Position numbers and translations under genes: made by a program
Source of the DNA: Beduinella massiliensis
Lineage (GTDB): Bacteria > Bacillota > Clostridia > Christensenellales > Aristaeellaceae
Assembly: GCF_900199405.1 (NCBI RefSeq)
Contig: NZ_LT963430.1
Span: 2,945,605-3,009,604, forward strand
Length of the DNA stretch: 64,000 nt
Reading direction: 5' to 3'
In this document: positions 23,198-32,120 of the stretch, piece by piece
Layout of the letters: the number at the start of each line of letters is the position of its first letter
Position numbering within the stretch: position 1 is the first letter of the stretch
Notes under the pieces: model-generated
Seen by the model: the letters and a program-made list of their open reading frames with translations, nothing else
Told to the model about the DNA's origin: nothing
The model's database searches: none

Positions 23198-23353
23198 GCT
23201 TCCCTAAAAGGTCGGTTTGCGCGATAAGACGGGCGATACCCCGGCGACGAAAGACAACCTGTTCCATCCGGCATCGGAAAAACGGGCTGTCGCCGTTCCT
23301 TTCCAAACATCCGTTTCCGCGCGAAAACAGATCGCAAAATCTTTTACAGCAAG

Positions 23354-23383
23354 GAAAAAAACCCGCCCCATGACAGGGCGGGT
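23354..23383 (-). terminator. Terminator of the zinc-ribbon gene
   Basis: An 8-bp perfect stem (ACCCGCCC / GGGCGGGT) with a 7-base loop, followed on the minus strand by a run of T residues, 30 bases after the stop codon. Confidence 0.85.
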
Positions 23384-23412
23384 CTTTTCATCAAATGCAG
23401 TGCACGAGGGGA

Positions 23413-23697
23413 TTACCGACGATGCGCGGCGAAGCACTCGCTGCAGTAGATGGGGCGGTCGTTCTTGGGAATGAAGGGCACACGCGTGGGTGCGCCGCAT
23501 GCAGCACAGGTCGTTTCGTACATTTCGCGCGCTTCACCGTTGTTGGCGTTTCTGCTGGCCTTGCGGTTCTGACGGCAGCTCTTACAACGGGACGGCTCGT
23601 TCTGGAAGCCCTTCTCCGCGTAGAATTCCTGTTCGCCTGCGGTGAACACGAATTCAGCTCCGCAGTCCTTGCATACCAGCGTCTTGTCTTGATACAT
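23413..23697 (-). CDS. Zinc-ribbon domain protein
   Basis: A 94-residue protein with two zinc-ribbon units: CKDCGAEF ... CKSCRQNR in the first half and CAACGAPT ... CSECFAAH in the second. The middle has GEQEFYAEKGFQNEPSRC, a signature of the small 'probable zinc-binding' family common in Firmicutes. It may bind nucleic acid, but its function is unknown. The reading frame stays open for 75 codons upstream into the structured leader, but GGGGGGAAA before the ATG at 23697 and the RNA features argue for this start. Confidence 0.85.
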   Translation of the reverse strand: MYQDKTLVCKDCGAEFVFTAGEQEFYAEKGFQNEPSRCKSCRQNRKASRNANNGEAREMYETTCAACGAPTRVPFIPKNDRPIYCSECFAAHRR

Positions 23698-23699
23698 GG

Positions 23700-23946
23700 A
23701 TAGTTTCCCCCCGCAAAAATAGATAGGTATTCGTTCCGCCGGCTGACCTGGTCTTTGACCCCACACTCGCCGCCTGGGCCGTTCGCTCCTACGCCTTGGC
23801 GCCCCACTACTAAGCCTCTCGGACATCGCCCGGACGGTCTTACCTCTAAGCCGCACCATGCTCGCCAGCACTTTGGCCGGTTTACGTGGATCGCTTCGCC
23901 TGCGACTGGCATCGACTTTCAACCACAGACCCGGTAGATTGAAACC
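23700..23946 (-). ncRNA. Structured leader or ncRNA (~245 nt) upstream of the zinc-ribbon gene
   Basis: From the predicted start downstream of a strong promoter to the zinc-ribbon ribosome-binding site lie ~245 nt with many local helices: TTTCAATC/GGTTGAAA, GTCGC/GCGAT, GCCA/TGGC, GGT/ACC, CGG/CCG and GGTC-AAA-GACC, plus AGGT/ACCT near the 3' end. It is GC-rich with no translation start of its own. Size and 3' end (GGTCAAAGACC, then GAACGAATACCTATC) remind me of the raiA-type ncRNA of Clostridia, but I cannot confirm this without a covariance model. It could be a riboswitch-like leader or a free RNA. Confidence 0.55.
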
Positions 23947-23952
23947 ATTGTC

Positions 23953-23982
23953 ATTATAGTCCCTCTTGCTTAAAAAAGCAAG
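23953..23982 (-). promoter_or_regulatory. Strong promoter with a palindrome over its -35 box
   Basis: TTGCTT, 17 bp, TATAAT on the minus strand. An 18-bp perfect palindrome (CTTGCTT-4-AAGCAAG, 23965-23982) covers the -35 box and half the spacer and could be an operator. It also resembles a small terminator hairpin. Confidence 0.7.
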
Positions 23983-24004
23983 AAGCTTTCATGAAAAACG
24001 GAGA

Positions 24005-24034
24005 CATATTTCCTGTTTTTTCATGCGAAATATG
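24005..24034 (-). terminator. Probable terminator of recD2
   Basis: An 8-bp stem (CATATTTC / GAAATATG) with a 14-base loop is followed on the minus strand by TCTCCGTTTTTC, 50 bases after the recD2 stop. The stretch between it and the RNA promoter holds nothing else I can name. Confidence 0.5.
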
Positions 24035-24083
24035 GGTTTTCTGCAAACAGGAGGTCTTCTTTCGCGCCGCGGCTGCGCCGGCC

Positions 24084-26291
24084 TCAAACGCCCTGGCGCA
24101 GCCGCTGGCATAGCGCGCTGTATCGCCTGGAAATATAGGCGTTCTCCACCATCGTGCGGATGGCGCTCTCCCGCCCTACGAGCATCACCATGCGCCGGGC
24201 GCGCGTCACCGCGGTGTAAAAGAGGTTGCGCGTGAGCAGCATCGGCGGCCCGCCGACCACCGGCAGCACCACGACCGGGAACTCGCTGCCCTGGCTCTTG
24301 TGCACCGAAACGCAGTAGGCCAGCTCCAGATCGTCCATCTGCTCGCCCTCGTAGGAGGCGATACGGTCGTCGTCAAAGCAGACGGTCAGCGTGCGCGCCT
24401 CCTCGTCCACCTGCTGAACGAATCCCATGTCACCGTTGAACACACCCTGTCCGTTTTCCCAGCCGAAGACGCCCTCCTTCTTCCATTCGAGCTGGTAGTT
24501 ATTCCGCGTCTGCATCACTTTGTCGCCCTCGCGCAGGGTGACCTCGCCCACCACGCGCTCGTGTTTGCCGGGTCGCGGCGGATTGAAGCAGGATTGCAGC
24601 AGGGTGTTAAGCGCCCATACGCCGCATTCGCCCTTCTTCGTAGGGGCGAGCACCTGAATCTGGCGCACCGGATCGACCTTGAGGAAACCCGGAATGCGCC
24701 GCGCACACAGCTCCACGACCGTCTGCGCCGCGACGGAGGGCGACTCCCGGCGCTCGAAGAAGAAATCGCTGCCCTTCACGTTCAGGCGCGGCATCTCCCC
24801 GCGGTTGATGCGGTGGGCGTTGACGACGATCATGCTGCTCTCGTCCTGGCGGAAGATTTCCGTCAGGCGTACCGAAGGAACCACGCCGCTGTCCAGAATG
24901 TCGGAGAGCACGTTGCCCGCCCCGACGCTGGGAAGCTGATCCGCGTCGCCTACCATGATGAGGCGCGTGCCAGGCATCAGCGCGCGCAGGAGGGAGCGCA
25001 TCAGGAAGATGTCCACCATGGACATCTCGTCTACGATCAGCGTATCGAACTCCAGGGGGTTGTCCGCCCCGCGCGCGAAGCTGCCCTCCTCGCCGCCGTA
25101 TTCGAGCAGGCGGTGCAGCGTCTTCGCCTCCACGCCCGTCGCCTCGGTCATGCGCTTGGCGGCGCGGCCGGTGGGCGCGGCGAGCGCCACCTCGCCCTCG
25201 ATGGAGAGCAGGCGGATGATGCAGTTGATGATCGTGGTCTTGCCCGTGCCGGGACCGCCAGTGATGACGGTCATGCCGCTTCTCACCGCCGTCTCAATCG
25301 CCAGGCGCTGCTGGCTGTGAAAGGCGATGCCCTCGACGCGCTCCAGCTCCCCGATCTGCGCCTGCACGTCCTCAAACCCGCCGGATGGCATCGCCTCCAG
25401 CAGCTCGCGCAGCCGCCGCGCGACCTCCCCCTCTGCGCTGTAATAAGAAGGCAGGTACACCGCCACCACCGGCTCCCCGTCCTGCTCCATTTCACGCGCT
25501 ACCAGCTCGTGACCGAGGATCAGCGCGTCGATCGCGCGCTCGAGCAGCTCCGGTTCCACTTCGAGCAGCCGGGCGGCACGCTGGAGCAGCACGGGCCTTG
25601 GCAGATACGTGTGCCCGCTGCCGCCCGCCGCGTCCTCCAGCGCGTATTTGACGCCCGCGCACAGGCGGGAATCGCTCTCCTTCTCCACGCCCAGCGAAAA
25701 GGCGATGCGGTCGGCAGTCTTAAAGCCCACGCCGGTCACGTCCTCCACGAGGCGATAGGGATTCTTGCGGATGACGTCCTGCACGCGCTCTCCATACACC
25801 TTGAAGATCTTGACCGCGAGCGAAGGGCTCACGCCGTAGGTCTGCAGGAAGACCATCGCGTCTCGCTGCTGGGCCTGCTCCTGATAGCTTTCCGCGATCA
25901 TGGCCGCGCGCTTCTTGCCGATGCCCGGCAGCTCCAGCAGCCGCTCCGGCGCGCAGGCCAGCACGTCCAGCGTGTCCTTTCCGAAGTGCTGCACGAGCTG
26001 CTTGGCCGTCGCCGGGCCGATGCCGTGCACCAGGCCGGAAGCGAGGTACTTCTCAATGCCGGTGATCGTCGTAGGCTTGACGACCTCGCAGGCGGCGATC
26101 TTGATCTGCTTGCCGTAGACCGGGTGCTCGACCCAGTCCCCGTGTATCAGCAGATGCTCGCCCGCTCCAAGCGAGGGCAGCACGCCTACCGCGGACGTAC
26201 GAGCCTTGCCCACGCGCACCTGAAGGACGCTGTAGCCGTTTTCCTCGTTGCGAAAGACGGTCTCCTCCACGACGGCCTCGAAGTCCTCCAC
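24084..26291 (-). CDS. recD2: RecD2-type ATP-dependent DNA helicase
   Basis: A 735-residue SF1B 5'-3' helicase. The N-terminal OB and helix-hairpin-helix region (LVHGIGPATAKQLVQHFG, LPGIGKKRA) marks the RecD2 class without RecBC. The motor has Walker A GGPGTGKTT near residue 335, APTGRAAKRM (motif Ia), Walker B LIVDEMSMVD, GDADQLPSVGAGNVL (motif III), FRQ (motif IV) and the C-terminal SVHKSQGSEF and YTAVTRAR. RecD2 acts in mismatch repair and fork rescue in Firmicutes. The GTG at 26291 follows AAGGGGGA by 5 bases; an ATG at 26330 lies in an inverted repeat with no ribosome-binding site. Confidence 0.93.
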   Translation of the reverse strand: MEDFEAVVEETVFRNEENGYSVLQVRVGKARTSAVGVLPSLGAGEHLLIHGDWVEHPVYGKQIKIAACEVVKPTTITGIEKYLASGLVHGIGPATAKQLVQHFGKDTLDVLACAPERLLELPGIGKKRAAMIAESYQEQAQQRDAMVFLQTYGVSPSLAVKIFKVYGERVQDVIRKNPYRLVEDVTGVGFKTADRIAFSLGVEKESDSRLCAGVKYALEDAAGGSGHTYLPRPVLLQRAARLLEVEPELLERAIDALILGHELVAREMEQDGEPVVAVYLPSYYSAEGEVARRLRELLEAMPSGGFEDVQAQIGELERVEGIAFHSQQRLAIETAVRSGMTVITGGPGTGKTTIINCIIRLLSIEGEVALAAPTGRAAKRMTEATGVEAKTLHRLLEYGGEEGSFARGADNPLEFDTLIVDEMSMVDIFLMRSLLRALMPGTRLIMVGDADQLPSVGAGNVLSDILDSGVVPSVRLTEIFRQDESSMIVVNAHRINRGEMPRLNVKGSDFFFERRESPSVAAQTVVELCARRIPGFLKVDPVRQIQVLAPTKKGECGVWALNTLLQSCFNPPRPGKHERVVGEVTLREGDKVMQTRNNYQLEWKKEGVFGWENGQGVFNGDMGFVQQVDEEARTLTVCFDDDRIASYEGEQMDDLELAYCVSVHKSQGSEFPVVVLPVVGGPPMLLTRNLFYTAVTRARRMVMLVGRESAIRTMVENAYISRRYSALCQRLRQGV

Positions 26292-26363
26292 GCAAATCCC
26301 CCTTCCGAAACGAAAACGCCGCTTCCCCATGCGAAGTGAAGCGGCAGTTTCCGCGATATGCCT

Positions 26364-26392
26364 ATTATACCAAAGCCGTTCCCCGCTTGCAA
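26364..26392 (-). promoter_or_regulatory. Promoter of recD2
   Basis: TTGCAA, 17 bp, TATAAT on the minus strand. Between it and the GTG start lies an inverted repeat (GCCGCTTC / GAAGCGGC, 26317-26345) in the leader. Confidence 0.75.
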
Positions 26393-26415
26393 CCGCGCGG
26401 TGGGCCAGCGGGCAA

Positions 26416-26459
26416 ATTCAAAGGCCGCGCGGCAGGAAACTTCTTTCCCGCCGCGCGGC
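26416..26459 (-). terminator. Probable terminator of metK
   Basis: Two copies of GCCGCGCGGC (26424-26433 and 26450-26459) form a perfect 10-bp stem with a 16-base loop. The T-run on the minus strand is weak (CTTTGAATTT). Confidence 0.6.
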
Positions 26460-26471
26460 TTCTGTTCCGTT

Positions 26472-27644
<1,173 letters not shown>

Positions 27645-27685
27645 GTACATTCTCCTTTGCTCTTGCGCCTTGCAGCGCCGGTCAT

Positions 27686-27713
27686 AAGAAACGCCTCGTC
27701 CTAAGACGAGGCG
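27686..27713 (-). terminator. Terminator of the SAM-I riboswitch
   Basis: A 9-bp perfect stem (CGCCTCGTC / GACGAGGCG) with a 4-base loop and TTTCTT after it on the minus strand, between the aptamer and the metK start. Confidence 0.8.
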
Positions 27714-27722
27714 GATTAGCGG

Positions 27723-27839
27723 ATAACCCACACCTCATCTTTCAGCGGAAAACCGCTGTGGGAATTAGCACCTGAACGTCTCCGTCCGGTTGCCGGGTTT
27801 CATCGGGCCCAGTCCCTCCGCCACTCTGGATAAGGTTAT
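27723..27839 (-). promoter_or_regulatory. SAM-I (S-box) riboswitch upstream of metK
   Basis: Read on the minus strand, the S-box core is clear: CTTATCCAGAGTGGCGGAGG, then GGCCCGATGAAACCCGGCAA, then GGTGCTAATTCC. P1 can form between ATAACC (27839-27834) and GGTTAT (27728-27723). The position before metK fits the known regulon. Confidence 0.97.
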
Positions 27840-27858
27840 TCACTTGTCATCGCTTCGC

Positions 27859-27888
27859 ATTATAACAGGGCGGTCCCTGCCCTGTCAA
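27859..27888 (-). promoter_or_regulatory. Promoter of the metK leader
   Basis: TTGACA, 18 bp, TATAAT, both perfect. The predicted start lies about 10 bases before the riboswitch. Confidence 0.85.
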
Positions 27889-27920
27889 GTGACAGGTTGC
27901 CCCATGTGTCACCGTCCGGC

Positions 27921-28439
27921 TCAGAAAAACGAAAGCACGCCGGTGGTCAAAAGCGTCATGATCAGGCAGGCGACCAGGTTGCCCAGCACGATCACGATGC
28001 CCGCCTGTTTCCGGTTCATCTCAAGCAGCGTTGCGATCGCGGTGCCCGTCCATACGCCCGTGCCCGGCAGGGGAATGGCGACGAACAGGAAAAGACCCAG
28101 CAGCCCCTTGGTGTCAACCTCCTTGGACTTGCGCATGGAGCGATTTTCAACCCACGCGGCAAAGCGCTGCAGGGGCCTGATCGGCAGGGAATAGAGCCAC
28201 TTCAGGATGGGGCGAAGCAGCCACATGATAAACGGCATCGGCAGGGTCGAAAAGACGAACGCCAGCAGGTAGGTGAAGACGACAGGCATGCCGATGGCCA
28301 GGCCCACTGAAATCGCGTAACGGCCCTCGAAAGCGGGCACCATGCTGAGCAGCGCCGTCGTAATCACCTTTCCGATGTGCTCGGACCAGATAAACGTATT
28401 CTGCGCGGCGGCGGCCAGCGAATAAAGTGCAGGATGCAT
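27921..28439 (-). CDS. Small multidrug export protein family (COG2426)
   Basis: A 172-residue membrane protein with about four to five helices. The motif MVPAFEGRYAISVGLAIGMP near residue 33 and VAIPLPGTGVWTGTAIA near residue 118 are hallmarks of the COG2426 'putative small multi-drug export' family, whose real transport role is unproven. A conserved basic loop (RSMRKSKEVDTKG) lies between helices. GGGAGGAATT precedes the ATG. It is divergent from the ttcA-like gene, with a 128-bp spacer. Confidence 0.82.
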   Translation of the reverse strand: MHPALYSLAAAAQNTFIWSEHIGKVITTALLSMVPAFEGRYAISVGLAIGMPVVFTYLLAFVFSTLPMPFIMWLLRPILKWLYSLPIRPLQRFAAWVENRSMRKSKEVDTKGLLGLFLFVAIPLPGTGVWTGTAIATLLEMNRKQAGIVIVLGNLVACLIMTLLTTGVLSFF

Positions 28440-28495
28440 GCAATTCCTCCCGGTATGATTTTATCGAATCACAACGTTTTTTAGGATAACATTTC

Positions 28496-28524
28496 TTGCG
28501 CCCGGTGTCAATGACTGCTATACT
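28496..28524 (+). promoter_or_regulatory. Promoter of the ttcA-like gene
   Basis: TTGCGC, 17 bp, TATACT with TGC before the -10 box, 44 bases before the start codon. Confidence 0.65.
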
Positions 28525-28567
28525 ATTCTCCTGACAGATTTCACGGTATGGAAGAGGGGACTGCTAT

Positions 28568-29308
28568 TTGAAGACCGTTCTGGGCTGCATCCGCCGCGCG
28601 GACGAAGACTTTTCACTGATCGGGGACGGCGATCGCATCGCTGTGGGCGTGTCCGGCGGCAAGGACAGCCTGCTGCTGCTCTACGCGCTTTCCCTATATC
28701 GCAGGTTCAGCCATAAAAACTTCGCGCTTTCAGCAATCACGCTCGACATGGGCCTGCGTCCATTCGACGTCAGCGGCATCCGCGCTCTGTGCGAGCGGAT
28801 CGAGGTGCCCTACACCGTCGTCGAGACGCAGATCGCGCAGGTGATCTTCGACATTCGCAAAGAGCCCAATCCCTGCGCGCTGTGCGCCAAGATGCGCCGC
28901 GGCGCGCTCTACGACGCAGCCGTCGCGCAGGGTGCAAACAAGGTTGCGCTGGGGCATCACCGTGACGACGTCATCGAAACGCTCCTGCTCAGCCTCGTCT
29001 TTGAAGCGCGCCTGCACACCTTTCACCCGAATACGTACCTCTCGCGCACGGGCATCACGGCCATCCGGCCGATGGTCTACCTTCCCGAAAAGCACGTCAT
29101 CCACATGGCGAGGGAGCTCGCCCTGCCCGTCGTGCACAACCCCTGTCCGGCGGACGGCAACACCAAGCGCCAGGAGATGAAGGATTTGCTCGCGACCCTC
29201 TCCCATACCTATCCGCACCTGAAGGAATATATGCTCAAGGCCCTGCAAAACAGGGAGCAGTACGGCCTTTGGGACAAGCGGATCGTCGGAAAACCGGAGG
29301 AGGCATGA
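28568..29308 (+). CDS. TtcA-family tRNA sulfurtransferase / PP-loop ATPase
   Basis: A 246-residue N-type ATP pyrophosphatase. The PP-loop is VGVSGGKDSLLLLYAL near residue 29, and the cysteine pair CALCAKMRRG near residue 97 is the TtcA-type [4Fe-4S] site. GHHRDDVIETLLL and MVYLPEKHVI follow. It likely thiolates a tRNA base (2-thiocytidine at position 32 in TtcA), though Firmicute homologues are not all proven. The second cysteine region is NPCPADGNTKRQ. The start is a TTG, chosen because GAGGGGA lies 7 bases upstream and no ATG fits. Confidence 0.85.
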   Translation: MKTVLGCIRRADEDFSLIGDGDRIAVGVSGGKDSLLLLYALSLYRRFSHKNFALSAITLDMGLRPFDVSGIRALCERIEVPYTVVETQIAQVIFDIRKEPNPCALCAKMRRGALYDAAVAQGANKVALGHHRDDVIETLLLSLVFEARLHTFHPNTYLSRTGITAIRPMVYLPEKHVIHMARELALPVVHNPCPADGNTKRQEMKDLLATLSHTYPHLKEYMLKALQNREQYGLWDKRIVGKPEEA

Positions 29309-29335
29309 GCGTCCTTTTCTCCCTCACGCAGCAAA

Positions 29336-29384
29336 GCGCGCAGCACGCGCGGATTCGTCCGCCGCACGCCGCGCGCAATTTTTT
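29336..29384 (+). terminator. Terminator of the ttcA-like gene
   Basis: GCGCGC ... GCGCGC with an inner CGG/CCG pairing, followed by AATTTTTTATC. It overlaps the end of the convergent mbl gene. Confidence 0.65.
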
Positions 29385-30399
29385 ATCTTCTCTTCCCCTC
29401 GCTGAGCAGGCCGCCCAGCGCATCCTTGTCCTCCAGCATGCGTCCCATGCCGATGGCAACGCACCCTTCGGGGTCCTCCGCCACGCGGCAGGAAACCTTC
29501 AAATACTTCGTGATGTACTGGTCGAATCCGAACAGCTGCGATGCTCCGCCGGTCATGGTGATGCCGCGCTCGAAGATATCCGCCGCCAGCTCCGGGGGCG
29601 TGCGCTCCAGCAGCGCGTGCACGTTCTCGATGAACTCCTGCAGCGGTTCGTCCAGCGCCTCCACCATCTCGTCCGAACCGAGGCTGATCGTCTTGGGCAG
29701 GCCCGTGATCAGGCTGCGCCCCGTCGCCTCCATCGTCAGCTTGTCGCCGCGCGTCATCGCCGCGCCGATGGTGATTTTGAGTTCCTCGGCCGTGCGCTCG
29801 CCGATCATCAGGTTGTGCTTGCGCCGCACGTAACGCGTGATCGCCTCGTCGAAGCGGTCGCCCGCGATCTTGACCGTGTTGCCCACGATCACGCGCCCCA
29901 GGGAGAGCACCGCCAGATCCGCCGTGCCGCCGCCCACGTCCAGCACCATCGTGCCGTAGGCCTGCGTCACATCCAAGCCCGCGCCCACCGCCGCAGCCAG
30001 GGGTTCATCCACGAGCTGCGCCTTGCGCGCGCCCGCGTCCAGCAGGATGTCGACCATCGAACGGCGCTCGAACTCGGTGACGCCGCCCGGCACGCAGACC
30101 ACCGTGCGCGGCCTGAACAGCGTGCGCTTGCCGACGACCTTGCGCATGAAGTAGCGCAGCATCTTTTCCGTGAGGTCGTAATCCCCGATGACGCCCTCCT
30201 TGAGGGGGCGAATCGCCAGAATGCCGGCGGGCGTGCGTCCCAGCATGCGCTGCGCGTCCTCGCCCACCGCGAGGATCCCGCGCGTCGCCTTGTCCACCGC
30301 CACCACCGCGGGCTCGCGCAGGACGATTCCCTTCCCCTTGATGACGCACAGCACGCTCGCCGTGCCCAGGTCGATGGCAATATCATCCGATCCAAACAT
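29383..30399 (-). CDS. mbl: Rod-shape determining protein Mbl/MreB
   Basis: A 338-residue actin-like protein that guides lateral wall synthesis. Phosphate 1 motif is IAIDLGTASVLC near residue 8, phosphate 2 VLDVGGGTADLAVL, connect 1 and adenosine motifs GVIGDYDLTEKMLRYF and ITMTGGASQLFGF. It is directly downstream of spoIIID, the order seen for spoIIID-mbl in Bacillus, so Mbl is the better label, though MreB cannot be excluded by sequence alone. GGAGAG precedes the ATG. The C-terminus is cationic (SEGKRR). Confidence 0.92.
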   Translation of the reverse strand: MFGSDDIAIDLGTASVLCVIKGKGIVLREPAVVAVDKATRGILAVGEDAQRMLGRTPAGILAIRPLKEGVIGDYDLTEKMLRYFMRKVVGKRTLFRPRTVVCVPGGVTEFERRSMVDILLDAGARKAQLVDEPLAAAVGAGLDVTQAYGTMVLDVGGGTADLAVLSLGRVIVGNTVKIAGDRFDEAITRYVRRKHNLMIGERTAEELKITIGAAMTRGDKLTMEATGRSLITGLPKTISLGSDEMVEALDEPLQEFIENVHALLERTPPELAADIFERGITMTGGASQLFGFDQYITKYLKVSCRVAEDPEGCVAIGMGRMLEDKDALGGLLSEGKRR

Positions 30400-30423
30400 C
30401 GTCTTTCTCTCCTTTGGTACGCC

Positions 30424-30690
30424 TCACGTCTCCGCCGCCCTGCGCTTTTCGATGTACTTTCCCCGCGTCGCTTCCCCGCCGCGCAGGTGACGTTCGGCCT
30501 TATTTTTAAGGAGCACCGCCTGAGCGCGCTCGAACAGCTCCGCGTCCAGCTCCGGCAGGCGCTCGTCCAGGTCCTTGTGCACGGTCGATTTGGACACGCG
30601 GAAAACCCTGGCCGCCTGCCGGACGGTATCCCCCGTGTCTACGATATACTGCGCCACGCGCAGCACGCGCTCCTCTATATAATCCTTCAC
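30424..30690 (-). CDS. spoIIID: Stage III sporulation transcriptional regulator SpoIIID
   Basis: An 88-residue HTH protein controlling mother-cell genes under sigma-E. The HTH is seen as TVRQAARVFRVSKSTVHKDL and the family's HLRGGEATRGKY is near the C-terminus. The GTG at 30690 gives a start like the Bacillus protein (xKDYIEERVLR) and has GGAGGGG upstream; an ATG further out is part of that ribosome-binding site. Its presence marks the organism as a probable endospore former. It is cotranscribed with mbl (24-base gap). Confidence 0.95.
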   Translation of the reverse strand: MKDYIEERVLRVAQYIVDTGDTVRQAARVFRVSKSTVHKDLDERLPELDAELFERAQAVLLKNKAERHLRGGEATRGKYIEKRRAAET

Positions 30691-30744
30691 CCTGCTCCCC
30701 TCCATAGTTGACACTTCGCTGCCAGTCTATGCAGGGGTTCCCTT

Positions 30745-30753
30745 ATTATAGCA
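30745..30753 (-). promoter_or_regulatory. Extended -10 promoter element before spoIIID-mbl
   Basis: TGCTATAAT on the minus strand, about 55 bases before the GTG start. The -35 region is weak. A sigma-E-type promoter was not seen. Confidence 0.45.
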
Positions 30754-30788
30754 CGCCGCAGGGGCACAAAGAAAGCCCATGCACGTCC

Positions 30789-32057
30789 CTAAATCTCTTT
30801 TTTGCCCATCCACAGCAGATTGCCGAGGAAATCGATGCAGCCCTCCTCACATCCCTGCGCGCGGGTGAAAGCAGCGACGCCGTCCTGAAACTTTCCGAAT
30901 GATTCGCAGGGAACGTACCAGACCTCCTGATACCCGCGGTCCAGCGCGCCGACGCCCTCCGCATCGCGATACAGCGCGTAGCCGTAGGCAGAGAATGCGC
31001 TCAGCCATTCACAGTGAAACCCAGGCTGCATCAGCCAGTTCCCGTTCGCGTCGATCATCCCCCACAGGCCGTCTGCAGCTCGTACGGCGCGCACGCCCTG
31101 ATCGTCCGGTAAGCTTACATTAAGCCAACAGGGCTTTACAAGCCAGCCCCCGTTCGCATCGATCAGGCCCCACAGGTCGTCCGCACGCGCGGCGCGGTTG
31201 CCCATTCCATCCGGCTCGTGCAAAACGTCCCAGCGGGGTCGTATCAGCCAAAGTCCATCCGCGCCGATCAGCCCCCACTGTCCCCCTGACTGCTTGCACA
31301 CAAAGCGCCTTCCCTCGGCGTCCGGCTCTGTAATATCCTGCCATTTGGGGCGCTCAATCCAGTTGCCTTCCCTGTCAATCTTTCCTGCCCGGGCGTACTT
31401 CTCTGCTCCCGCCTCCCAGGCGCGCGCCACGCCGTCATGGAACGAGGATACCCGCGAAAAGCGCTGCCCGATCGCCCACTTCCCCGTGAGATCGAGATAG
31501 CCCATGCGGTAGTCTAGCCTGCCCGCGACGATGAGCCCTTCGCTCGGAAGCTCCAGATACTCGTACTTCGGCTCGATGATCACGCGGCCCGCCAGATCTA
31601 TGATGCCGCATCCCCAGCGCCCCCGGCCGTTCTCTCTCTCGCTCACCAGAACGTACCCGTCACGAATCTCCCTTACCGCCTCCCACTCGGGCGGCACGAC
31701 GAACGCGCCCGTCCGGTCGATTACACCCATCCGGTTCCGCGCCTGCTTGGCGGGCGCGTAGCCTTCCTCGCTGAAGTTCCGCGCGAAGAAAAACTGCGGC
31801 GCGATGCGCCACGTACCGCTCACGTCTGCGTAGCCCGCTTTGCCCTCCTCCCAGCGCACGCGCCAGAGCTCCGGCCGCTCCGCGATCTGCGCGAGCGCCA
31901 AGCCCATGACCTTCTCGTCGCCGGACGCCCGGGCCATGATATACGCCTCGTTGTACGCCCCGCACGCAAGGTACGCCTGCGCGTCCTCGTGCGCAGACAC
32001 GGCCCGCGGCGCCAGGCTCGCGAGCAGCAACAATATAACGAACAGCCTTTTCCTCAT
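30789..32057 (-). CDS. Exported WG-repeat protein
   Basis: A 422-residue protein with an N-terminal signal peptide (RLFVILLLLASLAPRAVSA). The rest is built of WG (beta-propeller-like) repeats of ~45 residues: examples are RWGCGIIDLAGRVIIEPKYE, QWGLIGADGLWLIRPRWD and LWGMIDANGNWLMQPGF. About seven to eight repeats are visible. The function is unknown; WG-repeat proteins in Clostridia are often exported and of unclear role. AAGGGAGG precedes the ATG. Neighbours (spoIIID, truA) do not explain it. Confidence 0.85.
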   Translation of the reverse strand: MRKRLFVILLLLASLAPRAVSAHEDAQAYLACGAYNEAYIMARASGDEKVMGLALAQIAERPELWRVRWEEGKAGYADVSGTWRIAPQFFFARNFSEEGYAPAKQARNRMGVIDRTGAFVVPPEWEAVREIRDGYVLVSERENGRGRWGCGIIDLAGRVIIEPKYEYLELPSEGLIVAGRLDYRMGYLDLTGKWAIGQRFSRVSSFHDGVARAWEAGAEKYARAGKIDREGNWIERPKWQDITEPDAEGRRFVCKQSGGQWGLIGADGLWLIRPRWDVLHEPDGMGNRAARADDLWGLIDANGGWLVKPCWLNVSLPDDQGVRAVRAADGLWGMIDANGNWLMQPGFHCEWLSAFSAYGYALYRDAEGVGALDRGYQEVWYVPCESFGKFQDGVAAFTRAQGCEEGCIDFLGNLLWMGKKEI

Positions 32058-32120
32058 AAAAAAACCTCCCTTTCGCCCTCGTCTTCATCTGTTAGAGCGA
32101 ATTGGGAGGTAAAAGGTTGG

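Noticed and set aside
23698-23922. 75-codon N-terminal extension of the zinc-ribbon protein
   Set aside because: Arg-rich, no family similarity, no ribosome-binding site; the same bases form many RNA helices behind a strong promoter.
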